64,000 nt of DNA from Doris montereyensis (taxonomy: Eukaryota > Mollusca > Gastropoda > Nudibranchia > Dorididae), in assembly GCA_037039925.1 (NCBI GenBank), contig JAXRKP010001155.1, forward strand, positions 47,501-111,500, given 5' to 3'. A model generated the notes under the pieces. It had not been told where the DNA came from. It did no database searches and saw only the letters and a list, made by a program, of their open reading frames with translations. A program made the position numbers and the translations under genes. Positions 1-12,009 of this stretch are shown here, in pieces (the first letter of the stretch is position 1; each line of letters begins with the position of its first letter).

Positions 1-220
1 AGAAGAAGAAGAAGAAGAAGAAGAAGAAGAAGAAGAAGAAGAAGAAGAAGAAGAAGAAGAAGAAGAAGAAGAAGAAGAAGAAGAAGAAGAAGAAGAAGAA
101 GAAGAAGAAGAAGAAGAAGAAGAAGAAGAAGAAGAAGAAGAAGAAGAAGAAGAAGAAGAAGAAGAAGAAGAAGAAGAAGAAGAAGAAGAAGAAGAAGAAG
201 AAGAAGAAGAAGAAGAAGAA
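1..220. repeat. (AGA)n microsatellite
   Basis: Uninterrupted AGA/GAA trinucleotide repeat starting at the first base of the window, so its true length is unknown. The same motif on the other strand forms a second long array at 45342-45588. Confidence 0.98.
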
Positions 221-746
<526 letters not shown>

Positions 747-1240
747 GCATTATCATTAATATTAGTACAATCATTACCATTAGTACTAGTATAGTATAAT
801 TTTAATTGTAGTTATCAATGTTTTATTCTTTTTATTCTTCAATCTCTCAGCCAGCGGATCAGATCAGGATGCGGATTGTCTCCATAAAGTGCATTAGTCT
901 TTTGCATGCTCTTCATAGAACCGCAGGGCTTTTCTTCTAGAGATGTTTTGCCCGGCTATATCGCTGTTCTCTCCGATGTGTGAAGCGGTTACTGCTGGAT
1001 AATAGAATATGTTCAGTGTTCTGGTGGGGGGGGGGCGGGGGCTCCACACTCACCCTTCTGATTCCCAAACTTTCAGGTAGCGATACATATTATGTTGATG
1101 GAGACGGTTGTGCCCAGTCCTGGGTGTGAATAGTGGGACCTAGGATTTTCTGTCAAGTTAGTGAATGGGGTCTCCTGTGGTTCTCTCACCATTGATTGTA
1201 TACAGTTGCTAAGCCCTATCTAACAAAATAAAAACTGAGC
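747..1240. other. Unassigned sequence
   Basis: About 490 bp with no recognisable gene. It contains a G-rich run near 1024-1040. Nothing else could be assigned. Confidence 0.5.
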
Positions 1241-1244
1241 ACTG

Positions 1245-1475
1245 CCGTGGTCTTGATGGTCAATATGTAACAGGTGTTGACCTCTCGACTCAAAGGTTAT
1301 GGGTTCAAGCCCCGCTGACGGATGAAAAGTCTTGAGATTTTTCTAGTAAAATCTACCCACCTGGTCCAGGTAAGTGGACCGACCCCTAGTCCCATCGGAG
1401 TGGAACGATAAAAAAAAGATCACAACATTCTGTGCATGTTAAAGATCCTTTGGCTTGTGATGTAGTGTTAGACAA
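1245..1475 (+). repeat. tRNA-like SINE fragment
   Basis: A B-box-like motif, GGGTTCAAGCCCC, lies at 1301-1313. It is followed by a conserved-looking body (CTACCCACCTGGTCCAGG region) and a tail around CATGTTAAAGATCC. This arrangement suggests a tRNA-derived SINE, but no clear A box was seen. The body differs from the SINE family at 32.5, 37.4, 46.4 and 57.9 kb. Confidence 0.5.
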
Positions 1476-1627
1476 TCTGGGGGAAAAATAAAAATCCTAC
1501 CAAAACCCCAAGATCACCTTAGGTGCGAATGTGGGCAAATCTAATCAAATTGAGCATTACAGTGCAATAACCGGGCAGTGGACAGGTAAGCACCTGTACG
1601 GGGAGTAGATGACCCCGCCCTCCACGA

Positions 1628-1845
1628 GTCTCCTGCTGCCTTGTAGGTGGGTCTTGGCCGACCAAGGCTAAGGGAGTTAACCTGAAAGAAAACAACCCGC
1701 TGCCTTGCAGGCCGGTCTTGGTTGACCAAAGGTTAAGGTAGTTAACTCTGACATAAAATAACAACCTGCTGCCTTGCAGGCTGGTCTTGAATTACTAAAG
1801 GCTAAAGGAGTTAACCCTGACAGAAAATAACAAGGCCTGGTAGGG
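1628..1845 (+). repeat. Three ~70-bp tandem repeats upstream of the LINE
   Basis: Three imperfect copies of a unit beginning CTGCTGCCTTGCAGG and ending GAGTTAAC...AATAACAA, at about 1631, 1698 and 1770. They lie just upstream of the LINE coding region in the same orientation. 5'-UTR tandem repeats are known from several LINE and retrotransposon families, so these may be promoter or UTR repeats of that element. Confidence 0.7.
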
Positions 1846-1989
1846 GCCTCAAGTTGGCAGCCCCACCATCTACCTAGGGTACAGTGGGCTAATCCTGCTT
1901 ATTCAAAACCAAACGGATTCAGAGAAATAAATATAATACAACTGGCTTGGTCTTCCGAAGACAAACTTGGAAGCGAAACGGAATGTGAT

Positions 1990-3928
1990 GGCTGGAGTGG
2001 AACGTTTGGGCAATAAATGGAAAAGAGTTAGAATTAGTTGAAGAAATGGAAAATTTCAAAGTAGACATTCTGGCCATTACAGAAACAAAGAAAAAAACAC
2101 AAGGAATAAAAAGGTAGGACCAAATCATACTTTAATCTTCTCAGGAGTAAATATCAAACATAGAGCTAGAGCAGGAGTAGGCCTCCTGGTGCATAAAAGA
2201 TATGACAAACTACTAGAAAGTTGGAAATTTAAAAGCCCACGGCTATTAGAGGTAAATATTAAACCAAAAGGGCGAGAAATTAAATTATTAATAGCTTATG
2301 GACCAAACGAAGACGCAACTAAAGAAGAGAAAGATATCTTCGAAAACAATTTACAAATAACTGCAGAGAATCTTAAACCCAAACATGAAATAATGCTTTT
2401 GGGAGATTTAAACGCTAAAGTAGGCAACAATGTATTAACGTCAGGAGTAATAAGTAAAGAAGGAGAGACAACAACTTCTCCAAATAGAGACTAATAGATT
2501 TTTGCCTAAAGAATAACATGAAAATAGCCAACACCTTTTTTTCCTCATAAAGATATCCACAAATATACAAGAATAAATGAAGACAGGTGTGAAAAGTCAA
2601 TAATAGACTACATAATAGTTAGCAGCTCCCTTTTTACACTATATTGGTTGCAAGAGTAAACGGAGGAGCAGAAATATTTAGTGATCATCACTTAGTAATT
2701 TCCAAAATTAGATTACTGACTGAAGAAAACAAACAGAAAAGAAAAAGAAGAAAGCTACTCAGCTCAAAATAGAGAGACTAAATAAACCAGTAGTAAAACA
2801 AGTATGCCAATCTAGGATAAACAGATTTATCAGTGAAAGACAGATGGATCTGAATGATAGCACAATAGAAGAAAAGTGGCAAATGTATAAAGAAATACTC
2901 CTCAGTTGTACTGAAGAGGTCTGTGGTAGGAAACAAATTAAAGGAGACAGGAAAAGAACAGCATTATGGAATGAGAGTGTCAAGACTAAGATCAAAGAAA
3001 AGAAGGATGCCTGGAAGAAATACTTGCAAACAAAGAGACCAGCGGATAGGATAGATTACGTGAATGAAAGAACTATCGCCAAAAGAGGAGGTTAGGAAAG
3101 CAAAACAGGAACAATGGGAAGATTTTAGACAAAGACTTCAAGAAAGCTATCAAGGAAATCACAACCTGTTCTGGGGGGGGGGCAATGAATAGCATGAGAA
3201 CGACCAAAGCATGCCGAATACGACAAATTAAGAATACCAAAGGAGAAATAATGAAAGAAGACAACGAAATCATGGAAACATGGAGGAAGCATTTTCTCCA
3301 ATTACATAATCCCTCCAGAACTTATGAAACAAGGATTAAAGATCAATTAGTACGAGTAACAAGTAATCAGAGGAGGCAGCTGAAGATGTAGATATATCAA
3401 TGGAAGAAATCCAAATAGCTATAAGAAAAGGAAATTAGGAAAAGCCCCAGGAGCAGATCATGGATAAAAAAAACCAAGGGGAGAGGCAGACAAACTACTA
3501 CATGCAATATGCCAACAAGCATGGAAGTCCAAACAGGTGCCAGACGACTGGAAAAGGGGAACGGTAGTACCGATACATAAAAAGGGATCAACTATGGAAT
3601 GCTCAAACTATAGAGGGATATCACTACTTAGTGTTCCATGAAAAGTATATGCGGATATTGGAAATGAGACTAAGGAAAAGAGTAGAGGATCAGATTGAAG
3701 AGCATCAGAGTGGATTTAGACCAGGAAGAAGTGTACAAGACCACATATTTACAATTAGACAAATAATAGAAAAATTCCTTGAAAGAAACATTGACTTGCA
3801 CCTGTGTTTTACTGACTTAGAAAAGGCAGTGGACACTGTGACGTGGGACAAACTATGGTATTCCTTAAAAGAACACAACGTAGAGTAAAATTTAATAGAA
3901 GCCATTAAAGTTTTTACAATAAACCAAC
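1990..3928 (+). pseudogene. Non-LTR retrotransposon (LINE), endonuclease plus partial reverse transcriptase, broken
   Basis: A decayed LINE polyprotein read across several frames. The N-terminal part has APE-type endonuclease features: WNVWAING near 1998, DILAITETK near 2065, and LLGDLNAKVG near 2398. The middle holds a K/E-rich linker. The reverse transcriptase N-terminal half follows: GKAPGADH near 3440, NYRGISLLSV near 3605, QSGFRPGRSVQDHIFT near 3705 and CFTDLEKAVDTV near 3807. The canonical AFDTV is AVDTV here. Frameshifts, stops and a poly-G insertion at 3173-3181 split the frame. The catalytic YADD region and everything 3' are missing, because the homology stops near 3928 just before a (CT)n array. 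The fragment is dead by sequence. The family is Jockey/CR1- or RTE-like, not resolved. Confidence 0.9.
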
Positions 3929-3996
3929 ATGTGCAGTGTGAGTGTGTCTGTCTCCCTCTTTTTCTAGATGTAGAACTTTCTCTCTTTCCCTGTTTA

Positions 3997-4183
<187 letters not shown>

Positions 4184-4440
4184 ATTTCTGAACAATTGTG
4201 AGGAAAAAGTATTTATTTACAATATTATACAAATTTTTTTTACCCATGCCATAACGTATTCCGGTAATACTCTTATTTGCAACTTTAATTTATTCGGAGG
4301 ATATCATCGCTACAAATCTCAACACTTTTATTTCTTAATTTCTTAATCTAGAAATCTAGATTTTCTTTACTTTACTTTCATTTATTACTTATCCTTATTT
4401 TCTGTGTTTGCTTCTGTCCTTCGTCTTTAGGTCTGTAGAA

Positions 4441-4495
4441 GGGTTATACCAAAGCCGTCTATATAGTGACAATATAGACGGCCTTGGTTATACCC
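4441..4495 (+). other. 24-bp stem hairpin with hammerhead-like flanks
   Basis: Left arm 4441-4464 and right arm 4472-4495 pair at 20 of 24 positions around a 7-base loop (AGTGACA). The stem is preceded by CTGTAGAA and followed directly by CGAAACG. In hammerhead ribozymes the catalytic core is CUGANGA, a helix, then GAAA. The 5' core here deviates (CTGTAGA), so activity is doubtful. It could be a terminal structure of a retroelement. No coding content was seen. Confidence 0.6.
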
Positions 4496-4880
4496 GAAAC
4501 GTAGCCACGTCTTGTCTTGTCCTTCTTTGAGCTCTTCGTCACCTTTATCGTTAATAGTAGGTGACCTAACATACAAACCGGCGACCAACACAATCAACCT
4601 TTCATATGGAAATGGGGGGGAGGGGGGGTTAAAGAATATTGATATACAACAACAAATATAAAACATTACACACATATTACCAATGCCTAGTATGCACTAC
4701 TAGAAATGTAATATTATTACTACCCTCACTTGCTCCTCTGCCTCACTCGCTCTGAGACCACCGCCGTGACGTCACGCTCTGGGTTGCGCAGGCTATCTCT
4801 ATTACGAAGGCTACGGTCTGTCTCCGTCAGTTTCTAGGATATATCTACATGTATATAGAAAGTTATCTCTTCCCCTGTTT

Positions 4881-4985
<105 letters not shown>

Positions 4986-5495
4986 CCCACGCCCCCCTCT
5001 TCTTTAATGGAAACTGGAAGTAAAGCTTTTAAAAGTGGCTAAAATGAAATAATATAGCGGTAATATTCTTATCTGGCCAATAATGGGATTTATGTTTCTG
5101 ATATAGCCTACATGTAAAAGTGTGATTACGAATAAATACTACTCTGTATAGTCACTTTGAAATACAAATTTGACCTACATTCTTGTACGCCGCTAAACTG
5201 TAAAATTACCAAATTTTGAACGGAAAAAAAATCATGCAGCAGCAGCAGTCTATTACGAAGGACGGGAAACTACTCTACATAACAATTTACTTCGTTTTAT
5301 TCTATATTCGGCCTTTTTAGGTGGAGCTGGTCAAGTTTCGACCAGTCGAAGTCGGCAACGTAATGGTTGACTCATTTTTCAAAGACAATTAAATTAATCT
5401 AAAAATTTAACAAAAAAATCAATTGAACATTGAGGCACTCCCAGACCCAGTGTTTGTTGATTTGGTAGAATTCATATCGGCTCTTTTGTCTTTTT

Positions 5496-5590
5496 ATGTC
5501 CGACAGATGGGTTTGATCCTTAATGAATATGTGTCAAACTAAATAAACGGAGGATCATACAAAACCCGATCAAATCCATCTGTCGAACAT
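5496..5590. repeat. Inverted repeat, 23-bp arms
   Basis: ATGTCCGACAGATGGGTTTG... at 5496-5518 is the reverse complement of 5568-5590, with 21 of 23 positions matching, around a 49-bp loop. It could be a small palindromic element or a fold-back RNA. Function unknown. Confidence 0.8.
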
Positions 5591-6529
5591 AATTTAGCCA
5601 CCAGACTTAGATCTACTTATATTATACGCATGTTAAAAATTATCAATGATTTACATTTGTTTCTGTTTACCCATAACATCCATTTTTCTTACACAACCTT
5701 TAGAATGAAAAACAAAACCCCACCAAAAACGTTTAAATTGTACAGTCACCTGTATTTCTTCGTCCTTCATCTTTTGCCTTCTTGTTCTTGCTGCTGCTGT
5801 TGTTCTTCTTTTCCTTCTTTTTCATTAATATTATTATAATAACGGGCCTACCGCGCACTGATGATGATGTATCTGTTGTTGTCAAGGATGTTTTTGTGAC
5901 TTCGCCAACGTAAGAAAAAAATTATAATGATATGCTAACGAAACGATTAATTTCTTTTCACCAAGATTTTCACAAAGCATACAATGTACTCCGGTATTTA
6001 GGCCTATCACAGAATACCGAAACGGAGAAGTTTGTTTGAAGATGATAATATGGCTCTTGTGTTACAATAGTGTCACTGTCACAATAGTATGAACATTTTT
6101 TGCCCGAATGGAGTATATATTTTGTTCAACATGTACATAGCCATGACAACAAATCAGTATATTATTCATAAGCTATTAAATTTCACAATATTACACTAGT
6201 CAGCCAGAATTCAGAGCGGTCAGGAGGTCTAAGCACTACTTACTAAGCAGTAGGCAGTGAAAGCAAGCCCGTTACGTATAATTATGGTCTTTGGTGAAAG
6301 CACATATCTCAAAGCGGAAGTGGGATTTTAAGGGGCTTATGGGTGTTGGAGGTGAGTGGCTCTTTCGACAGAAGGCTTGCTTTGCTTGGCTAAATCAGCC
6401 TGTGTTGATTACGGACGCCGACGCTTCGAGAGGAGTTTTCTTTGTTATGGCTGCACATGCAACTTGAGATTATCGCCATAAATGTATCAATAATTCTTAA
6501 TAGGTATGACGTGTACATTGGTAGTTGCA

Positions 6530-6840
6530 TAAAGATCTAGATCTGCATAGATACGTTAATGTTCTTTCATGGACTTCTTTCATGAAAATAAAGCGTATAT
6601 CTGGAGGAAGATCCCAAATCATCCCCTCGCCCATCCATCCATTTCCATTCAGTTTCATGGCCACTGATTGAGTGATGGTCACCATCCCAATTAGAATCTA
6701 GATCTACAAATACACTGTCAACATGAATGTAGATTCTAAATCTAGGTCAAGATTAGATCTACTTTTGTATGTCTCTAATTCAGATAGATCTAGATTCTAG
6801 ATCTAGTCTAGATCTATTTATTCTAGATGTTGACAGTGAC
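6530..6840. repeat. AGATCTAGA-rich block with inverted repeat
   Basis: Repeated self-complementary strings (AGATCTAGA, TCTAGATCTAG, ATTCTAGATCT) are packed into about 300 bp. CACTGTCAACAT at 6713-6724 and its exact reverse complement ATGTTGACAGTG at 6827-6838 bracket the densest part. No gene seen. Confidence 0.6.
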
Positions 6841-6906
6841 ATCTATAAATTATCTGTCTAAAAAAAAACTCTAAAGAAGAAAGCCAGCGCTATTCATCAT
6901 TATATT

Positions 6907-7017
6907 ATGACGGATAGGCTTTGCCACTATCCGTCATTAATTTTATTAGTGAGAGGAGCTTGTCCCTTATTTGGTTCACCAGTAATGACGGATGGACTTT
7001 GCCGCTATCCGTCATTA
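6907..7017. repeat. Two copies of a short perfect hairpin
   Basis: ATGACGGATAG...CTATCCGTCAT folds at 6907-6937, and AATGACGGAT...ATCCGTCATT folds at 6984-7016, each around a loop containing CTTTGCC. The copies are about 77 bp apart in direct orientation. They may be subterminal repeats of an unrecognised element. Confidence 0.75.
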
Positions 7018-7556
7018 ACAACTGGCCTGAGCATGATCCCAGTTATATTAGGAAGAGTTCTAGACTTTGTATTCGTATGAAATGGCTAATAGATTAACCC
7101 AAATAGAGCTCACAATGTTACCGGAAGTGATCTTCTTCCAGTGAGGGTTGCCAGACCCATTTGCATGAAATAACGAGTGTGTAGTGTGTCAACTGTTTGT
7201 GCAACGGCTAGGATTTAGACTTAGATCTAGTACTAAAGAATAAACAATAGCAGCGATAGCCGAGCAATCAATTTAGGCTACGAAGTGTGTTGAATGGGAA
7301 AGTGTCACTTTGACGAATGATAATGAGGCTGCTGGGAAAGCCATGAGCTTAAAATAAATTGTAATCTCATTGGCTGTTGTATAACTATGAACTCAAAATG
7401 TCAAACTACGTCATAAACCATTTAAGGAAAGTGGAAATTCCATTCATTGCAAGAAGCCTAGGTGTCTGGTCCTAAATATAGGCCTGCGCACTTCCCGGAC
7501 CAACCGTAACACGCCTTAGTAAAGGGCAGGCGCTTTTCTTGGGCTAATGTATGAAT

Positions 7557-7571
7557 TTAACTCTGAGCCCG
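7557..7571 (+). repeat. piggyBac left TTAA plus terminal inverted repeat
   Basis: TTAA followed by CTCTGAGCCCG. This matches the opposite end (TTAACTCTTTGAGCCCG on the - strand at 9979-9995) apart from two missing T's. Confidence 0.8.
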
Positions 7572-7684
7572 TGGGTCTATTCTATGCTTTGCCACAGGAT
7601 CATAAACAGCTATGATCTGGGAATGGGGGTACATTTTTCTTTTAGTTTTAGCTACATTTTCCTTCACATTCTGTTAGCCTATTT

Positions 7685-9706
7685 GGCTTGATGAAATGCT
7701 TAGAAGCAATCTTTTGGATGGAGATGTGGCTGATTGGGACATTCACTACAAACAAAGTGGGTCCTTTTGCGACACTCAGGTGTAGAGCAGTGAGCGCACC
7801 GACAATCTGCTGCAACCACATGACAAGATGTTGCTTGTCGTTGGTTTTAGCCAAAATGTTGATTGGCTCTGCGTGGAAGGTTGGTTGAACATTTCGGGGG
7901 ACAGCACATAGAACTGCAGCATTTGTTGTCAGCTGTTCAAAGAGCTGGTCCTTGAATCGCGCAATCCTTTTGCTCTTGCCCCGGCAGGTCTTGTGAGATT
8001 GTGCATTATGTACGCGTTTGATTGAGTAATCCAAATAACCAGTGGAAGAGCTTTTTTCACCACTTGATAGTCTTCCTTTCAAACATGCCATAATATTTGA
8101 CACGCTGGTCACTGAGATCGCAACCATTCATACACATGTACTTGTGAATGTCTGCCGGCTTGTCCACAAGGCCTGATTTCGTCTGGACCTTGGTGTCCTC
8201 CACCTTCTTGTCCTGCCATGTAATTACGAGAGCTTCATTGGACTCGTTGAGAAAGTATTTTTCTCTCGATGATTCAATCTCAAAGTTTCACTTCCAATGG
8301 AAACCCCGCTTGTTGGACTGGAATGTCCCAAGTGTAATACTGCATGTGACTAGCCCTAAAGTAATAACATGCGGTGACCATGAAAAAAAAATCAATACTC
8401 ATTTATAAGTAGTATCGTAGCCTACAATACACTATTAACACAATACTACAGATGCCTGCGTTGGTCAGAGAAAGAGAGTGAGTCTTTCTTATAAGCACGG
8501 AACATAGGTGCCCAGCCTGCATATGCTTTAAACCACTAGAAAACGGCAAAACCATTCAACAAGAATTCCACGATATTTCTCTTAGAGTAATAACGGTCAG
8601 CGAATATGTGATGACCCTTGCTGAGAGGACTGAGTAGGGTTTGAAACACCTTGATAGTTGACTGCAGTCAGGGTCGCTTTCGAGATCATAGACAGTTTCA
8701 GTACCGAAATACCCAAGATGGTTATACGTGTAACCAGTTGTATTGTTGTATTGTCGCACAAACCAAACGTTTTTATGTGGAATTTTTTCGGCTTGCTTGA
8801 GTTGTACTGCCTATATTTGAAACGTCCTTTCCAGCCCACTACCATTGCATTTATTGACACATTCTGGAAAGGATAAAATGCTGATTGGAACAAGAGCAGT
8901 CATAAATGGCTGAATCCTTTTGATGCTAGCAGCTTCTGTGTCGGCACAATGCAGCATTGTAAAGTGGATGGCTTCAATCTGTCTCTTGTCATGGCATGAT
9001 GATACTGGGGTGTATGCTGGTACTTGAGTGTGATAGCCCAGTAATCCCTATATCCTGGTTTATCCAGTATTCCCATTGAAATGAGCAGGGAAACGTAGAC
9101 CATCATGTCAGTCCGGTCGGCATGTGTCCATCTACCGTATACTTTCCTTGATGGTGTATTCACAGTGACTTTATACTTTGCGTATATATCGATGTATGCT
9201 TCTAATCAGTTCATCAATAATGTCATCTGTGTAGAGAGCAAAGAAATGGTCTAAAGCTGAATTTTCCTCATTCAATGCTCCTTGCACCACATCCATTTGG
9301 AGAGTTGTTTTCAGTCTCACCTCTTTCCACTGCTTCCCATCTATCTGTTGGTGGAGGCCGTCGTACAACAGGTCTAGACCTATTAGTTGTTACCCAAGGC
9401 CTTCCTCTTCTTCCATGAGTATTTGCTAGTCCTGATGTAGAAGTAGAAGGTCCATTGGTTGGAGATCTAGATCTAGACCTTACAGATCGAAGTCTAATGG
9501 GGTCACTGCTGTCGGGACTAAAATCTGTAGATCTAGATCGAATTCCGATTTCACCACATTCTCCTACAGTTGAACTATCCGGATCGGATTCACTTGAAGG
9601 AATAACTTCTTCATCACTGCCATTATCATTAACATCACTGTCAGATATTAGAGAACACTTTGATTACTTCTTGGTGAGTGTAATGTCTTGAGCGTGAGGC
9701 AGCCAT
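7685..9706 (-). pseudogene. piggyBac-type transposase (DDE), frameshifted and interrupted
   Basis: Reads right to left. The likely start is ATG at 9706 (MAASRSRHYTHQEV), typical of PGBD-type N-termini. An acidic Ser/Asp/Glu region follows (SDEEVIPSSESDPD near 9600). The DDE domain shows YRDYW near 9050, WKGRFKYRQY near 8830, LCDNTT near 8755, GHHIFADRYYS near 8600 and MNGCDLSDQ near 8120. The three aspartates in LCD, DRYYS and GCDLSD match the catalytic triad positions of the family. A C-terminal Cys-rich finger (CRCAHC...CSEC...CF) lies near 7710-7800. There are frameshifts near 9650, 8750, 8280 and 8070 and several stops. A repeat insertion lies between the second and third catalytic blocks. 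The coding sequence is clearly dead. Confidence 0.9.
8329..8557 (+). repeat. ~229-bp repeat inserted in the piggyBac transposase
   Basis: Interrupts the transposase between DRYYS and the block leading to MNGCD. A second copy lies inverted at 11784-12009 with high identity across the whole length, differing by small indels such as TAATACT at 8335-8341. Shared ends are CAAGTG on one side and ACCATTC on the other. No coding capacity. It may be a MITE or SINE of unknown type. Confidence 0.8.
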
Positions 9707-9978
9707 GGCTTTGTCAGTCAAGAAAGGCTTTCTTCAATTGAAATCCGCGCTTACTCTCTGTCTACATCACAATTTCCCTCAATATAGAGATCCCTCTAGG
9801 GGCCTAATTCTTCAAACGAAAGCAGAAGCATCGTAGAAAAATTGTATTGAAGAAATTTCACAATTTTATTAGTTAATTACTGTTGTAGACGCATAAATAA
9901 TAGCATAGGTCTACTGACCATAGTGTGTGACCGCTCATCCATTTGATCAAAACCATCAGGCCGCAGTGTTCGGCCGCT

Positions 9979-9995
9979 CGGGCTCAAAGAGTTAA
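9979..9995 (-). repeat. piggyBac right TTAA plus terminal inverted repeat
   Basis: On the - strand this reads TTAACTCTTTGAGCCCG, followed by a GC-rich subterminal part (AGCGGCCGAACACTGCGGCC). Confidence 0.8.
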
Positions 9996-11783
9996 CCTGC
10001 GGGGAGATACCCATTTCAGACACACTGTGTGTTTGCGATTCACTTTGCCTAGACAATTCTTACGTCAGCGTGCGAGGTTGCTTGTTTTGTTTTTTTGTGC
10101 TGTGTTATTGGATGGTAGGGCTTCCAAGATATGGTACCTATTTTTTTTGGCTTGTGACTTTAATCGATATAAAGTAAAGATAATACTTAAAACCATCTTT
10201 ACATATTATTCTAGCACATTTCAATGGACATATATCATTTTTTAGACAATAATCCATAGAGAACTACCAAGTCTATTCTATCTTTAGCCTCCCACAGTGT
10301 CCATCTTCTTTCTTTATCACTCGTTTCACTGTTGGCAACATAAAATTTAGGACTTTTCTCGGGCGACCTACGTTTTCCTGGGGGGGGGGGGGGGGTTCAT
10401 GTCAGAGCTGTGTCAGGAGTAAGGGATGGTTGATAGACTTTTTATTTCATTTACCCGCATTATCCATAACAATTTTTATAAAATAAACTGCACACGTGAT
10501 AGGGATCCACGAATATCAAGGGAAAGAATAAAACAACTTTCCTATTGTGGGATTTCTTATCTTCTAACAACATTTCAGCCATTGGTCTTCTCTTTTTTTT
10601 TTTTTGTAAGTTATTAAGTCTATTGTACCACATATATGTATACAAACTTTTCCAACAATTTATTATCATAGTATTCACAAACTGCACATTTTTTATGCAA
10701 ATTATGTAACATGGACTGGTAAAACCATCACTCGCAATTCTCGGTAACATGTCTCCAAGTCCAATGCTACCTCGAACTGCATGGTTGGTTTCAGTCTCAG
10801 TCCGATTTTCGATAAAGTCTCGATCCGGTCCCTTGTCATTGTCACATTTGAACTGCTCGTGTTCATCAATCAGTCAGTCTATCGTCACTCGTCTCACTCA
10901 CTCATTGAACTGCTCGTGTTCTGGCTGTTGTCTTCAGTCCCATTCGTTGTTGCAATACTATCACATGATTTTTGATTGGCCCACATTGAAGGTAGCTCCT
11001 CCTACTGTAGAGAGACAAAGCAGGTGAAGAAAAAGAAAAGATGCAACAGCAGCATCAAAAACCTAACCGAAAAGAATGCGCTTTTGCCGACAGTGTTTTC
11101 TGCAATGTCAAAGCTAGACGTTGTGAAATCTTAAGAAGATTCATCAATTGGACGTTGGAAAAGTTCAAGTCATCATTGGGTCCCATTTTTGTGAAAACTT
11201 GTCTTAAACGATACTGTTTGCAACGCAATAAAGGCTAGCCTACCGTGATGCCCCTCTCCTCTCACTGATCACTAAGCCTCCGGGACCAAGTCTGACATGA
11301 CTGCTGGACACTGACTTGGCGGTGCTGTAGTGAGATCACTTTCTCGCCACACCTCAAGGCCGACCCTACATTCATATTTGGTGATCCTCTCTTCTAGGCT
11401 TAATTCTGGGACAGAGGTAGATTCTTATCAGGGATGGGGATCTTCCGGGTTTTCCCAGTTTTTGGCACATTGGAGCACCTCCCGTGTTTTTGTCTCATTT
11501 TATACACACGCAAACACCAGCTTAGATCTAAGTCTAATTAGGACGGATGTCCTAAACACAGAAAGTGAGTGAGTGAATCACTGGTATCATTATCGCCGTT
11601 CAGTGAGAGAGAGAGACCGAGGAAGGAGAGAGTGAAAATAGTAGTACTAATGTATGCCTAGTAGTAGTAGTACCGGTAGTAAGGTAGTACATCTACAGAC
11701 CTTTTTTAGGATTCAATATTTCAAGTTTAATCGTCCTCTTTTCATTGTTGTGTTTTGTAGTTATGCCTCCTTTACTATTTCAC
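9996..11783. other. Intergenic, nothing recognised
   Basis: Holds a poly-G run at 10381-10396 and a small direct repeat TGAACTGCTCGTGTTC near 10848 and 10906. Short open frames, for example 11041-11238, have no recognisable similarity or supporting signals and are not called. Confidence 0.5.
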
Positions 11784-12009
11784 GAATGGTTTTGCTGTTT
11801 TCTAGTGGTTTTAAAGCACATGCAGGCCGGGGCACCTCTGTTCCGTGCTTATAGAAAGACTCACTCTCTTTCTCTCTTTGACCAACGCAGGCATCTGTAG
11901 TATTGTGTTAATATTGTATTGTGGGCTACGATACTACTTATAAATGAGTATTGATTTTTTTGTCATGGTCACCGCATGTTATTACTTTAGGGCTAGTCAC
12001 ATGCACTTG
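11784..12009 (-). repeat. Inverted copy of the 8329-8557 repeat
   Basis: Reverse complement of the repeat that interrupts the piggyBac transposase, including the GAATGGTTTTG start and the GGGCTAGTCACATGCA and CACTTG end. Its flanks are unrelated to piggyBac, which shows that the repeat is a mobile unit in its own right. Confidence 0.85.

Larger units (their letters stand above)
7557..9995 (-). mobile_element. piggyBac-superfamily DNA transposon, inactivated
   Basis: The element is flanked by TTAA at 7557-7560 and 9992-9995, the target site piggyBac elements duplicate. Its ends are similar inverted repeats: CTCTGAGCCCG after the left TTAA, and on the other strand CTCTTTGAGCCCG after the right TTAA. 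A transposase reading frame on the - strand fills most of the 2.4 kb. A ~229-bp foreign repeat sits at 8329-8557. The ends, target site and protein all agree, so the superfamily assignment is firm. The element cannot be autonomous in this state. Confidence 0.88.

Noticed and set aside
11041..11238. 65-residue + strand frame (MQQQHQKPNRK...)
   Set aside because: No similarity recognised, no supporting splice or promoter signal.
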